Shown here: piece after piece, positions 51,797 through 63,700 of the stretch
How positions within the stretch are numbered: position 1 is the stretch's first letter
Layout of the letters: the number at the start of each line of letters is the position of its first letter
NCBI GenBank assembly: GCA_028023455.1
Contig: JAQFVV010000001.1
Span: 25,349,401 to 25,413,400, forward strand
Length of the DNA stretch: 64,000 nt
Direction of reading: 5' to 3'
Source of the DNA: Epiperipatus broadwayi
Taxonomy: Eukaryota > Onychophora > Udeonychophora > Euonychophora > Peripatidae
Notes under the pieces: model-generated
Told to the model about the DNA's origin: nothing
Database searches by the model: none
Seen by the model: only the letters and a program-made list of their open reading frames with translations
Translations under genes and position numbers: made by a program

Positions 51797-54352
51797 TGTA
51801 ACGGTCAGAAAACGTGTGACTCGTAAACATAGTGCAGAATTCGACCACCATACCGAACAGCAGCACCATCGAGTAGCGAAGCCACCCGTGGTACTGAGTT
51901 CGAACATAGTTTATCGGTTCCACAATACAATCCACGAAACAATGCATCTGATGCGACATTAGTAAATATTTCCTTAGGCACGGTGGTCAGGGATATGCAA
52001 GAGACTCATGATTTTATTCTCGAGTTAGCCAATAATCAAACTAATAATTAAACATTCATATTTACATAATCGAGGAAATATTATATAGAATGGGTATCGA
52101 ATAAATGAAACGTAACTGCAGACATATAGTTTAAAATTATTTATTAATACATTTTAATAAAACATTTATTAATAATATTTAGGGATTCAAAGCTTCAGTA
52201 GCGGAATTTGCGATATGATTATATTTTAAAGAATACATTTATTTATTTAGACATTATTTTATATTGAGGATTTCAATAGCGGTATTTCGATACTGAAATG
52301 TTTACAAAAGGAATACATTTATTTGAAGGCGTAATCTAGCTACCTAAAATTCTCGAGTGAGTATTTCTAATGCATGCCTGGAGGGATTTATACCTTTGCA
52401 ATGCAAGAGTCTAAAGTAAGATTTAAGAGTGGTGGTGGACATATATTTATTTAATTAAAATATTTATTTATAACTAAGGGCAAACATTTATTTGAGAGTG
52501 AATTATGAAGATAATGCAGAGGCGGAGTGATATATAGAATAATAAAACTAAATAAAGGAACACGTGGTATGCTTTAGAAAGGCGATATGGAATGGCAGTA
52601 TATTGAAACTGCAATGCCGCGAATGAATTTATAAAACTGTCAGGCTGGTCTCTGCCATGGCCTGACAAAGTAAGGTGTCACATAAGCATAACCAGGGACA
52701 AGCGGTACGTGTCGCAATTTGCCGCTGGCTGCATGACAGGTCAAATCCTACGGGAGCATTTATTATGTCCGCTTGTGTAGGACGACGGGGGTTAATTTCA
52801 ACCCTGAAGAATCCGGAATATTTACGGCGGAATAGATCATCGCGTCTCTAAAACGTAACACATGTATACTTATAAACGATTATGATAAGATTTAAATGGA
52901 TTTCTAATTCGGCCCGACATTATCAACATTTACTAAAGAACGTTGGTGACTCTCAAAGAAATGTAATTCTATGGAATTATTCATGATGATTTAATAAATA
53001 CCAAACATATATAAATTGGGAATTATTATAACTAATACGTCAGCCATTTGCGAAGTAGTAGACCCTGCATTACAATAAATGAAGCATTGAATGCGTGTCG
53101 ATTTATATGAAAGTTAAGTTATTAAAGAAAGTAAATATTAATGAAAATTTGACACGCATTCATTGTTTTAAGCGATCATAGATTTGAACTTTGAAAATTG
53201 AAATAATTATGAGTATGCAATAATTAAATAATAACTATAGATAGAAATGTAGATTATAGAAATACGCACCCAAGATAGAATGAGGTAAGCTAGATTAGTA
53301 GAGAAATTTACACATTACATTAATTATTCAATTTAGTTATACAAATGGTAGTTTTTACATTTTACCATTTAGATAAGTATTATGAAGAAGAGCTATAGCA
53401 TATTATTAGAGTACTCTAGAGTTTGAACACAGACAGGTACCTGTTTTATAAGAAGTTTTCCGAGTCCATTGGTTAAGTAGCAAATAGTTCATGAGTGGCA
53501 ATTTTTTCTGGTATTTAGACGTTCATTTAATTTCATGGCAGCAGCAGCTTTCTCATTCATTTCAGGCAGCAGATCTTCATGGTGAATTTATGATGGGCAA
53601 TGGAAAGTTCAGCATCCGATAGGCCATCTCCCGATGGAGAATAATCTAGGTGCTTTACTCGGTCATACCTTGGCAGGAACAAATTATTTTATTATTTTTG
53701 GAGACTCTCAGTGATCGAGAGCAAAGCTAAAGTTTAAGTGAATGTCTCCAGCAAGTCTAAGATGGCCTCTTTTCTTATCTTGATCTTTCACATTTTGTTA
53801 AGATATTTTTAGGTTCTACTTAATCTGCCCTGAGGATAATCAATGCATTTTGTTGGTTTTTAATTAAAGAAAGCTGCCGTTCTATTGTTTACATTTTACA
53901 TTTACTAATTAATTTTGGGGAATTTTTTTTAATTAATTTATTATCTATCACTGACCGATGCTTTTAAATTTCAAAAACAAAAAGGGAACATAAGATTATT
54001 TTAACTTTTAATTAAATATTACATCAGATATTTTTAGAATTATTATTAAACGAAATTTAAACAAAGCAATAAATACGAACTTTATAATGCAAAACAAATG
54101 ATTAAAATTATACATTTTTATATAACCAAAAGAAATCTAAATTATATTATTTTATCCCCATTTATTGCCTTTAATTTGAGATCGAAATGTGTGCGTGTTT
54201 ATGCTGAATTCTACATATATTTATACATTTTTAATATTGTTACACACACAATTCGATATCAAAAAGTTTAAATTTGGGCGGGATAGACCGGTCAGTGAGA
54301 GATGACAGAAAAAGGTGAAACTTAAGATTCAAATATGAATCTTACTGTTTCA
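51797..54352. mobile_element. 2.56-kb insertion with TG...CA ends, possible solo LTR
   Basis: It starts TGTAACGGTCAG and ends TTACTGTTTCA. The host LINE is interrupted between GCAACAG and CTACAATT, with ACAG (or CAACAG, the boundary is ambiguous) duplicated on each side. The interior has more CpG and a more balanced composition than the surroundings, no long open frame and no recognisable domain. No copy of the first bases recurs inside, so there is no pair of terminal repeats. A long solo LTR of a Gypsy-like retrotransposon is the simplest reading; a non-autonomous DNA element is the alternative. A small hairpin, AAGATTCA-AATA-TGAATCTT, lies just inside the right end, and imperfect inverted and direct repeats occur at 52180-52330 and 53075-53165. 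Confidence 0.6.
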
Positions 54353-54700
54353 ACAGCTACAATTAGATTACATAATGATACTGGAAAAATCAACATTGAG
54401 AAAGGTGTAAGACAAGGTGACTCCATATCTCCAAAACTCTTTACAGCAGTGCTGCAAGAAGTAGTTTGTGGATTAAAATGGGAAACTAAAGGAGTGAAAG
54501 TAAATGGAGAGTATTTAAGTCATTTAGATTTCGCAGATGGTGTAGTTGTTTTTGCAAATAATGCTTCAGAGCTGCAGGAAATGTTGCAGGAGTTAGCAGA
54601 TGAAAGTAGAAAAGTAGGACTAAAGATAAATGTTAAAAAGACTAAAGTAATGTTTAATCGATTTGTTCAAAATATGAAAATAAAGATTGATTATGAATAA
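54353..54700 (+). CDS. LINE copy B reverse transcriptase, C-terminal palm
   Basis: Resumes the RT after the insertion: TIRLHNDTGK, KGVRQGDSISPKLFTAVLQE (motif B) and HLDFADGVVVFANN. The last should contain the catalytic F-A-D-D motif; here the second Asp is Gly (FADG). Then LQELADESRKVGLKINVKKT follows. A stop (TAA) interrupts after KIDYE. Sequence upstream of 54353 in this frame belongs to the insertion. Confidence 0.88.
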   Translation, partial: TATIRLHNDTGKINIEKGVRQGDSISPKLFTAVLQEVVCGLKWETKGVKVNGEYLSHLDFADGVVVFANNASELQEMLQELADESRKVGLKINVKKTKVMFNRFVQNMKIKIDYE

Positions 54701-55294
54701 TTAGAAGAAGTTAACAGTTACAAATACCTTGGTCAGATTATTAGTACAGATGGAAACATAATGAAGTAAATTAATCATAGAATTAAAGTTGGTTGGAGTG
54801 CTTTTGGTAGAAATAACTTGATACTAAAAGGAAATATGCCTATATGTTTGAAAAGGATGGTTTTTAACAAATGTGTTTTACCAGTTCTTACTTACGGATC
54901 TGAGACTTGGACACTTAATAGAAGAGCAATACAGAGACTTCAGACCACTCAAAGGAGTATGGAGAGATGTATGTTGGGAGTAACAAGAAGAGATCGAAAA
55001 TGCAATGTATGGGTAAGACAACAAACAGGTGTTACTGACCTTATTGAAAAAATTAAAAGATTGAAATGGAGTTGGGCTGGACATATTGCTAGAAGAGATG
55101 ATAATAGGTGGACAATTGAAATTTTAAACTGGATTCCAAGAGATTTTAAAAGACCCAGAAATAGACCATATGTGAGATGGATGGATGAAATAAGAAAATG
55201 TGCAGGGGTGTTGTGGAGAAGAGAAGCTAAAGATTGGAGAAGATGGATTAAACTTGGAAAGACCTTCATCCTGCAGTGGATTGATAATGGTTGA
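54701..55294 (+). CDS. LINE copy B thumb and C-terminal domain
   Basis: After the stop and a short broken region, a 158-codon frame from 54818 carries KRMVFNKCVLPVLTYGSETW, RRAIQRLQTTQRSMERCMLG and then LKWSWAGHIARRDDNRWT and RPYVRWMDEIRK. It ends with WRRWIKLGKTFILQWIDNG and a stop. This is the usual C-terminal block of RTE-type proteins, which binds the element RNA and target DNA. Confidence 0.88.
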
Positions 55295-55305
55295 TGATGA
55301 TGATG

Positions 55306-56214
55306 ACTAGAAAGTCAACATTGAGAAGGGTTTAAGACAGGGTGATTCCATATCTCCAAAACCTTTTACAGCAGTGCTGCAAGAAGTATTTTGTGGATTA
55401 AAATGAGAATCTAAAGGAGTGAAAGTAAATGGATATTATTTAAGACATTTAGATTTTGCAGATTATATAGTTGTTTTTTTAAATAATGCTTTAGAGCTGC
55501 AGGAAATGTTGCAGGAGTTATCAGATGAAAGTAGAAAAGTAGGACTAAAGATAAATGTTAAAAAGACTAAAATAATGTTCAATGGATTCAGTCAAAATAT
55601 GAAAATAAAGATTGATCATGATGAGTTCAAAGAAGTTAAAAGCTACAAATATCTTGGTCAGATTATTAATAAAGATGGAAATATAATGGATGAACTTAGT
55701 CATAGAATTAAACTTGATTGGAGTACTTTGGTAGAAATAACTTGATAATAAAAGGAAACATGCCTATGTGTTTGAAAAGAAAGCTTTTTAATAAATATGT
55801 TTTACCAGTTTTTACTTATGGATCTGAGACTTGGATACTTAATAGAAGAGCAATACAGAGAGCAGACCACCCAAAGAAGTATGGAGAGATGCATATTAGG
55901 GGTAAGAAGAAGAGATTGAAAATGCAATATCTGGATAAGAGAACAGGTGTTACTGACTTTATTGAAAAAGTTAAAAGACTGAAGTGGAATTGGGTTGGAC
56001 ATATTTCTAGAAGAGATGATAATATATGGACAATTAAAATCCTAAACTAGATTCCAAGAGATTATAAAAGACCAAGAAAGAGACCACATGTGAGATGAAT
56101 AAAGAAAGTGTACAGGGATGATGTGGAGAAGAGAATCTAAAGATCAGAGAAGATGGTTTGAACTTTGAGAGATCTTCATTCTGCAGTGGATTGGTAATGG
56201 TTGATGATGATGAT
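55306..56214 (+). pseudogene. RTE-like LINE copy A, 3' half
   Basis: Begins with the duplicated ACTAGAAAGTC and continues where 49461 stopped. It covers motif B (GDSISPK), LDFADYIVVFLNNALELQEM (FADY in place of FADD), the SYKYLGQIINKDGNI block, LPVFTYGSETWILNRRAIQR and the VGHISRRDDN region, and ends at GGTTGATGATGATG. Several stops and frameshifts are present. Together with 47196-49461 it is one element of about 3.2 kb. Confidence 0.88.
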
Positions 56215-56599
56215 TTAAATCTATCATGTCTTCATTATTATTTTACCCCATATCTCAATCCGATCTACTTACTTATTAATTATCTTACCAGATATTATTA
56301 TACAAAATGTCAATATTATATTAATTTAGCCATTAATAAATGTTTAGTCCAATTTTATGTGATATGTGTGTTATTAGCTGTAGAATCTCATGTTTCTCCT
56401 TGTTCAGGGCTGGCTAGCAATTAAAATTAAGGCCCATGTTTAACCTTAGAAATGTCATTCACATGGTGTTAAATCACAGAGTGCTGGGGAATGAGTTGGA
56501 GCTTGGTTCAGACTCTGAATGTTATCATCCCCATTTTGATTGGCTTTAGTGTATTGGACTCTGGATTTTATTATGTGAATGTACAAATCTGTCCATTAC
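56215..56599. other. Intronic stretch without recognised features
   Basis: Short segment of more balanced composition (56440-56570) with no recognised family. Confidence 0.4.
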
Positions 56600-57236
56600 A
56601 ATATAGATAATATAGTATCAATATATTTTTATCTGCCAAATGCTTTTAATATTTTTAAGTTTTAATTGTAAATTAGATTTTAGCATTGTGTGAACTTCTT
56701 ATAATCAACATATAGTGCACTGGTCAAACTCATTCTTTGCCATATATAAAACAGTTCAACTGTTGGTAAAAAAATTGAAAGTTAACAGAAATTCCATTAA
56801 AAAATAATGAGTTTGAATTATTTATTCTTTTTTTATGTTAATCAGACTATGATTAGTTTAAGTATAGATAACACATTATCAAAATTTTTATCTTGGAAAT
56901 GCTTTTAATATTCTTAAGTTTTAATTGTAAATAAAACAATTCAACTGTCGGTAAAAAAGATGAAAGTCAACAGAAATTCCATACAATAAAATAAAGTTTG
57001 AATAGTTCATTCTTTTTTATGTTTAGCAAAATAGTTGAGATTTTTTTTTATGTTTTGCGAAATAGCTTATACACCCTAATGTACTTATTGTTCTTACTAC
57101 ACTATTGTATGTGTAATTTGTTGTATCGATTTTATGAGATTGAATATGTACATATTTTAGTGAATTTTTTAAATTGAATTTTAATTAAAGCTTTTGAAAG
57201 TTTTAGTGAATTCTACAGAAGCACTCATTCCATTCA
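56600..57236 (+). repeat. Dispersed repeat with internal tandem duplication, copy 2
   Basis: Inverted relative of 44187-44740. It includes two diverged units (AATATTTTTAAGTTTTAATTGTAAAT near 56648 and TTAATATTCTTAAGTTTTAA near 56905) and the end block AAAGCTTTTGAAAGTTTTAG to AGCACTCATTCCATTCAAT at 57187-57236. Confidence 0.65.
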
Positions 57237-57239
57237 ATA

Positions 57240-57690
57240 TTTATTTGTTATTATTTTAGTTACTGCAGTGCATTCAATATATTATTTATTTATTGATAAA
57301 TATTTATTTTTTCATTATGGGTAAAGGATTAGTAGTAAGAACAACTTCTGCTCTGTATTCCACTAGATAACCTGAACTTATTCTATTAGACAGAAAAAAT
57401 GAATAAATACTCTATTGTCGAATAAATATACCAGTAGAAAAATGATATTTATATTCAGACATTGACTTATACAAATATAATTTTTCTACTTTCATATTTA
57501 TTCCACAATAAATTATTTATTCATTTTTTCTGCCTAATAGAATAAGTTAAAGTTATTTAATGAAATACAGAGCAGAAGTTGTTCTTACCACTAATCCTTT
57601 ACCCATAATAATAAAATAAATATTTACCAATAAATAAATAATATATTGAATGCACTGCAGTAACTTAAAATAATTACAAATAAAGCAACT
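57240..57690. mobile_element. Fold-back element with about 200-bp arms
   Basis: The left arm carries GTTACTGCAGTGCATTCAAT, TTATGGGTAAAGGATTAGTA, GTAAGAACAACTTCTGCTCT and ATTAGACAGAAAAAATGAAT. All four are mirrored in reverse order at 57515-57670. The symmetry centre is near 57455. Arm identity is high. It has no coding capacity. It abuts the repeat that ends at 57236. Confidence 0.82.
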
Positions 57691-60648
57691 ATATCCTCAT
57701 TCTTGGGATAATTCACTATTGGAAAATAATAGTGTATGGTATATCTCATTAATAATGATGCTTGGTACTCATCAACATGTTAAATATTTTGAAAATTATA
57801 ATTATGAATATATTAAGGTGATCGAAGAAATTATTGTTAATAAATGTCTTGCCAGGTAAATTAATATGTATATATATTTTCAATTATTTATAAAAATATT
57901 AAATTGTAATGTATTTATTTTTTGTGAATGATTATTTATAATTAACAAAATCAAAACAAAATGCTTTCAAAAATGTCTCTTGCAACCTGATTCAACTCTT
58001 GATTTTTAAAACTTACACTAGGTGACCCTTTTGTGCCAAACATTTTTGCTATTATTCAAATCTAGCACATACATATAATTTTGAATTAGATTTAATAAAT
58101 GACTACAATAAATGATTTACATGTGATTTTAATTGAGTATTTTAACTATTATAGATTCATAATCAATAACTAATTAAATAAAAATAATAAGCATTATTAT
58201 TAAAACAATAGTAATAATAATAACAACAATAAAAACAAAAAAAAAGTTCCAAAATGAAATTCTTTTTAGAGTTTGTAATAGGTTTATGAACTATTTTGTT
58301 ATTTTTGAGATGGTAGTATAATGAGATATTACTTTATTAAAAAAATCTCTTTAGGTTGATATTTACATGGATTATTATTTAATTATTTTTTTTGTAAATG
58401 TTGTGAATATATTGTTTAAAGTCAGTTTATGTATAGGAGTAAAATTAGATTTCAGTGGCTATCAAGCATATCAGATTAGTATTTATGTAGAATTTTAGAC
58501 AATTCAAGATGACATACTCTCTTTGAAGTCTTAAACATTATTGTCTCTCTATATGCAATACTGATATATAAAAGATTCATTATTGGTTTTAGTTTTTCTC
58601 TGGGATATTATGTTTCCAGTATAGATTCAATATTCAGTGATGGTGATTTTTTTAGATTTGATTAGAATATAATTTGTGAGGAAAGATTTGACATTATATA
58701 AACATTATTTTAAAACGATTCTCTTTTCAGTTTTCATTTCTATTTCATCAAATATATGTATAATAATAAAATTTAACTATATTTTAACCCTCTTTTTGAT
58801 TGACATTTTATTTTTTTTCCTGGTGATACTTTTTGTATTCAATCAACATTTGCTTTTAGTATTGAACTGTTACTATATAACATAATTTTATAAATTGGAC
58901 TTTATTTCTTAGAAATATACATTTACAAATGAAAAATATTCTAAAAAAATCGTATTTTAATTTTATAAATATTGAAAAATAATAATTAACAGAGAATAAC
59001 GAATGCTTTTAATCATTCAATGGTTGGCAGAATCAGCCTATGTGAGAAATTCCAGAAAATGAACAAAATATTCCTTGATTAAAATTTATTTTTAAAATGT
59101 GAATGAATAAATATTATTATCTAATAAATCTATCATATTCTGCTTTAAAATATTAAAATTGCTTCATAATTTTTAGAATATCTCAAAGATTCCTAACACA
59201 ATGTCAATAATGGCATTTAGCAACTAATTTCACAAGACATGCTATTTGTAATGGCCACAATTTTCTTTGTTCCTGTTATATTAATATTTATTAACTATTA
59301 TTTTTAAAAATAAAGCATATTCATATAAAGTAAAATTATAATCAAGTATACTTTTATTTTGTTTTTTTATTATAATTATTATATAATTATTGTGTAAAAA
59401 TAATCATGAATCTTTAATTAAGTATACAAAATATCAGTCTTTTTTTATTCCAAAATCTTCTCAAAGTTATCATAATAAATAGCCTCAAAACTGATTAAAA
59501 AAAACTAAATCTATTAAACACACAGGGAAAGATTAAACTATTTTGGATTTACTGCTTATTCAATTAGATTTTTTTAAATTCATAAATTAATATATGTTTG
59601 TGATATTTTTTTAAAAATAAAAGTAGCAAAATCATACAATAGATGGCAATAGAAGCACAATGTTAAGAAAACATCAAATAATGATTTCTCTCAGTAAAAT
59701 TCTTTGTTTTGAAATATTTAAAGAGATATATAAAAGCATAACAAAAACTTTTTTTCTCTTTCTATTTAAAAAAAGAAATTGAAAATATAATTTTACTTTC
59801 AATTTACTCAAACAATATAATGTAAAATAAAACAAAGTTTTACTTTTAAACACAATATATATCTTATAAAAATGTTATTCTATTTTATATTTTAAATATA
59901 TACTTTAATATTTTTGTAAACTTTTGAGTCATTAAATATTTTATATGTAAAATTGAATTATATTGGTATTTTTTAAAAATTTGTTATGTTTATATTGAAT
60001 TTCCCTGTGAAATACTTTGTATAGATTATGTGTTCTTACATATGCATTTATTCTATAATTTTTTTATTGATAAAATATAAATTGTTCTGATCATAACCTT
60101 TCATTTTTCTCTGAACTGTTTTGGTAGCTGTTACCATTTTATTATTTTCATTATTTTTCTTTTATATAAAATTTCTATCACTTTCATGAAATTAGATTCT
60201 AAAGACTATAAGAATCTGTTTCACTCTGCTTTATTCCATATACTTGGCTTAAATATTTTTTCTTTCATGAAAAATGTCTGTTATCTATCATTCTCATAAA
60301 AAGAGATATAAAATAATAATCTATAACAATATAATCCATTACAGAGACTGGACTCTTCACAATAATTAAAAAATACTAGAAAAGTGGACAATGACATCTA
60401 GTTGATTTTCAATTTTTTTTTTACTTTAGCTTTCAGCTAAACAATAGGAGAATATACATACATTTGTCCACAGTATCATATGTGACTGCAATCATATTGA
60501 CAATAGCCTTTCTGCAACCAATGGCATTGAAGTTATCATTGATAAAGATTACATTTATAGTATCCAAAAGTATATTTTTATATTAACATATCAACACTAT
60601 ATATATATATGGGTGTGTATGTATAAAAAATTATATTTAATCTTTCAG
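57691..60648. other. Intronic stretch without recognised genes
   Basis: Plain A+T-rich intron. The hydrophobic open frame at 58676-58885 follows from T-rich composition. The sequence ends in the acceptor at 60647-60648. Confidence 0.45.
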
Positions 60649-60799
60649 GTTATGGACCTCCACGAGATTCTCCACTATATATCGCATTACGGGTGACAAC
60701 TAATATTAATTTATTTCTTACTCTAACTGTTGTTTGCAGTTTTGGTATTATCTATTCGACATTTTGTTTTACTTTTAATATATACTTTATGGAACATAG
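60649..60799 (+). CDS. GABA-B-type receptor exon: linker and transmembrane helix 1
   Basis: A 151-base exon between a CTTTCAG acceptor and a GTAAGA donor. It enters in phase 1 and leaves with two bases of a codon (AG). It encodes GYGPPRDSPLYIALRVTTNI, then a hydrophobic stretch of about 24 residues (LFLTLTVVCSFGIIYSTFCF) and FNIYFMEHR. The G-x-x-P-P-R/K-D segment and the F-N-I after the helix are hallmarks of helix 1 of GABA-B receptors. The helix anchors the receptor in the plasma membrane, and the EHR that follows starts the first intracellular loop. Downstream exons with helices 2-7 lie outside the window. Confidence 0.9.
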
Positions 60800-63700
60800 G
60801 TAAGAATATTTTTAAAATAACAGGATTATTAATGAATATAACAATTTAGTTTTTGCAAGTACAAAAATAATAATGTTGTTTTAAAGCTTTTTACACAATA
60901 ATGCTATTATTAATGATATATATTGTAATGGGATCTGAGTTTTAATATAAATTTTAATTCATGTTTTTTTTTTTTTAAACTAAAGTTTTATCATTTAAAT
61001 AGTGCTTCATTTGCCACCTAAGGGTTAATAAAACTGAAGCTGCCTCATAATTAAATTAATAATTACCAACTTGTATTACTCAATGTGGAAACAGCAGATA
61101 TTTGCGGATTATCTTAATCCAGATAAATTAGAATCAATAATTATACAATTTGAAAAATTTGCATTCCTTTCAAGAACAACTTTTGATTTTATTTTGACAA
61201 ATTTATTTCGTCCTGGACATCATTTAATAGTTAAAAAAAAACAATATTTGGTAATGGGTTTAATACCTTCCAAAATGATGAATTCTTGCACTATTTCATC
61301 AACGAACAAATCAGACTTGAAGCTATTGCTTAACTACACATGAATAGTTTACAGACATTCTATTTAAATAACAACAAGAATAATAAAAATAAATAAATGG
61401 GAAAATGAAACTTTTAAATTTTTAAAATAATATATTTAATAATAAATGAGATTGTTACGTAGTAAATTTTCTACTTTACAGTTTCACTAATTATTACCAA
61501 TAATAAACAATATATAAAAAACACATAAAAACTTTAAAGATTGATCAGATAAATAATTTTAATAGCATATGATTAAATGCAATATTTTCAATTCAAATAC
61601 ATTTATGTGATTAATATTATTTTACTAGCTTTTTCTAATTTTCTTAGTGTTTAGACAAAATATGTAATATTGTCTACCTTATAATTCATTAAAAGAAAAA
61701 TATTATACAATTACCAACTAGAACAAGATAATAAAAAAATATTTACACATTTCTCCCTTTTTCTTTTTAAGAAAGTCCCATCTTTCTTCTTATTTAAGAG
61801 ACTTAAGATAGATAATCTTATAATAATAGAAACAAAATATTACATAATTGCAAACATGGAATAAGATAATAATAAAAAATGGATACTTTTTCTTTTACAT
61901 TTCAAACAAAGAAAAAGTTTTTATTAAATAAGACATATTCTAGTATAATGAAGTAGCTTACTAGAATTTATATGAATTTTATTTCTAGGTATCTTTTACT
62001 TTTTATGGTCATTATTTTCAGGAATATGTTATCAGTTTTTGGGCGGGCATTACTTAGGTGACTTCTTCATTTTTTATGCCTTATCAGGAGCAATATTCTA
62101 ATGGTCATTTGGAAATATTTAAGCAGATGTAGATAACATCTTTTTCAAAGTTTATTAGTTGGAAATAGATTTGGAAAGAGCATAATTATATGAGGTCAGA
62201 GTAACATTTTATAAGAACACAGAACACAATACTTCCTGCAATGTCAGATATATTCTGGGTCAATTAAAAATGTATGTTCCATGATTTCAAACAGAGTTCC
62301 AGGATTGCCATAGTTTTAAAAGATAAAAGCAGCTTCTCTATATAGATTTCCATTACCTTGTAAATTATCTGTTGAACTGCTTCCAAACTCACTGTGGCTC
62401 TATGTGTTCCAAGTTGTCCTTCTAGTTTATGCTTCTATTTTTTCTGATGATCAGCTCACAAACAAATGCAAAACATGAATAAGATTTGCTTGATCCAGTT
62501 TTATACATACTAATTCAGAAAACAGAATATGTTTCTCTCTTATCTTGTTCTCTTAATTTAGAAGCTAAATTAATACTTAATCTGTTAAAATTATCTCCAG
62601 ATAATAATCTGAATACATTGATAAATATTTACTTTTTATATAGTACAATGTGCATTATAATATGTTCAGAGATAAATTAATCTTTACACATGTGCTTTTT
62701 TAATATAAATTGACACACATTCTCACATAAGCAAAGATTTTAAAGAACAAGTGAATTCACTTGTCCTTCAAGCTTATCAATATACTGTGCTAGCTAAAAA
62801 ATAAATATTTATCAAAGGATGTAGATTCTAAATTATTATATGTTAATTGCAGGGGATTAAAAATGAGATAAATTCTCTCTCTTGTAATATTTGAATTATG
62901 TCTATACAATATGAACATTGTTTAAAAGAATCAGCCATATAATAGAATCATGCCCTGAATAATGCATGGTAGGCAAAGGTTGGCTTAAAATAGTGCATGT
63001 GTAAAAATTGATTTATTTCTGAATATGTTACAATAAATACTGTACTGTATAAAAATTAAATATTTATCAATGTATTTAGATTCTAAACTATTAAATGTTA
63101 ATTATAGATGGTTAAAAAGACATAAATTCTCTCCCCTGTAATATTGAATTTTGTTTGTACAACTTGAACATTGTTTAAAATATCAAGCATAATTATTATA
63201 GACTGAAGCCCTGAGTAATGCATGGCAAGCAACAGTTGGCTTATATATAAATAAGCTTGAAGGACAAGTGAATTTATTTGATGGATGAGTGCATGTCAAT
63301 TATATTAAAATAATGCATGTGTAAAAATTGATTTACTTCTGAATATATTACAATAAATACTGTACTGTATAAAAATTAAATATTTATCAATATATGTAGT
63401 TTCTAAATTATTATAAGTTAATTGCAGCTGATTAAAATGAGATAAATTCTTTCTCCTATAATATTTCAATAATTTGAACATTGTTTAAAAAGTGAGGCTG
63501 ATAAAAGACTTAAGCCCTGAATAGTGTGTGGTTGGCAAAGATTGCTTTAGTAAAAGTTTGAAGAACAAGTGAATTTACTTGTTTTTTAAAATCATTGCTT
63601 ATAGGTGAATGTGTGCCAATTTATACTAAAACAGCTTATGCATGAAGATTGATTTACTTTTGGATAGAAAACAATCTACTAATTTATGTTATTACATAAT

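Larger units (their letters stand above)
49462..55305 (+). mobile_element. RTE-like LINE copy B, full length (about 3.3 kb without its own insertion)
   Basis: Begins with GGCTGCAGAAAGGAGTTTGC and ends with TGGTTGATGATGATGATG, the short GAT-type tail typical of RTE/BovB-like non-LTR elements. It has one long frame encoding an APE-type endonuclease followed by a reverse transcriptase, now broken in several places. It lies between two copies of ACTAGAAAGTC (49451-49461, 55306-55316), an 11-bp target duplication cut from copy A. A 2.56-kb element at 51797-54352 splits its RT domain. Confidence 0.9.
41357..60648 (+). other. Intron C of the GABA-B receptor-like gene (about 19.3 kb)
   Basis: Begins at GTTAGC and ends at a TTTAATCTTTCAG acceptor; phase 1. 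It contains long hairpin elements and the nested LINE complex described separately. Confidence 0.85.

Noticed and set aside
58676-58885. Hydrophobic 69-codon frame
   Set aside because: Explained by T-rich composition; no splice sites or homologous motif.
61071-61343. 90-codon frame after the helix 1 exon as the next receptor exon
   Set aside because: Its sequence does not resemble helix 2 or the first loops of a GABA-B receptor, and no acceptor in the right phase is evident.
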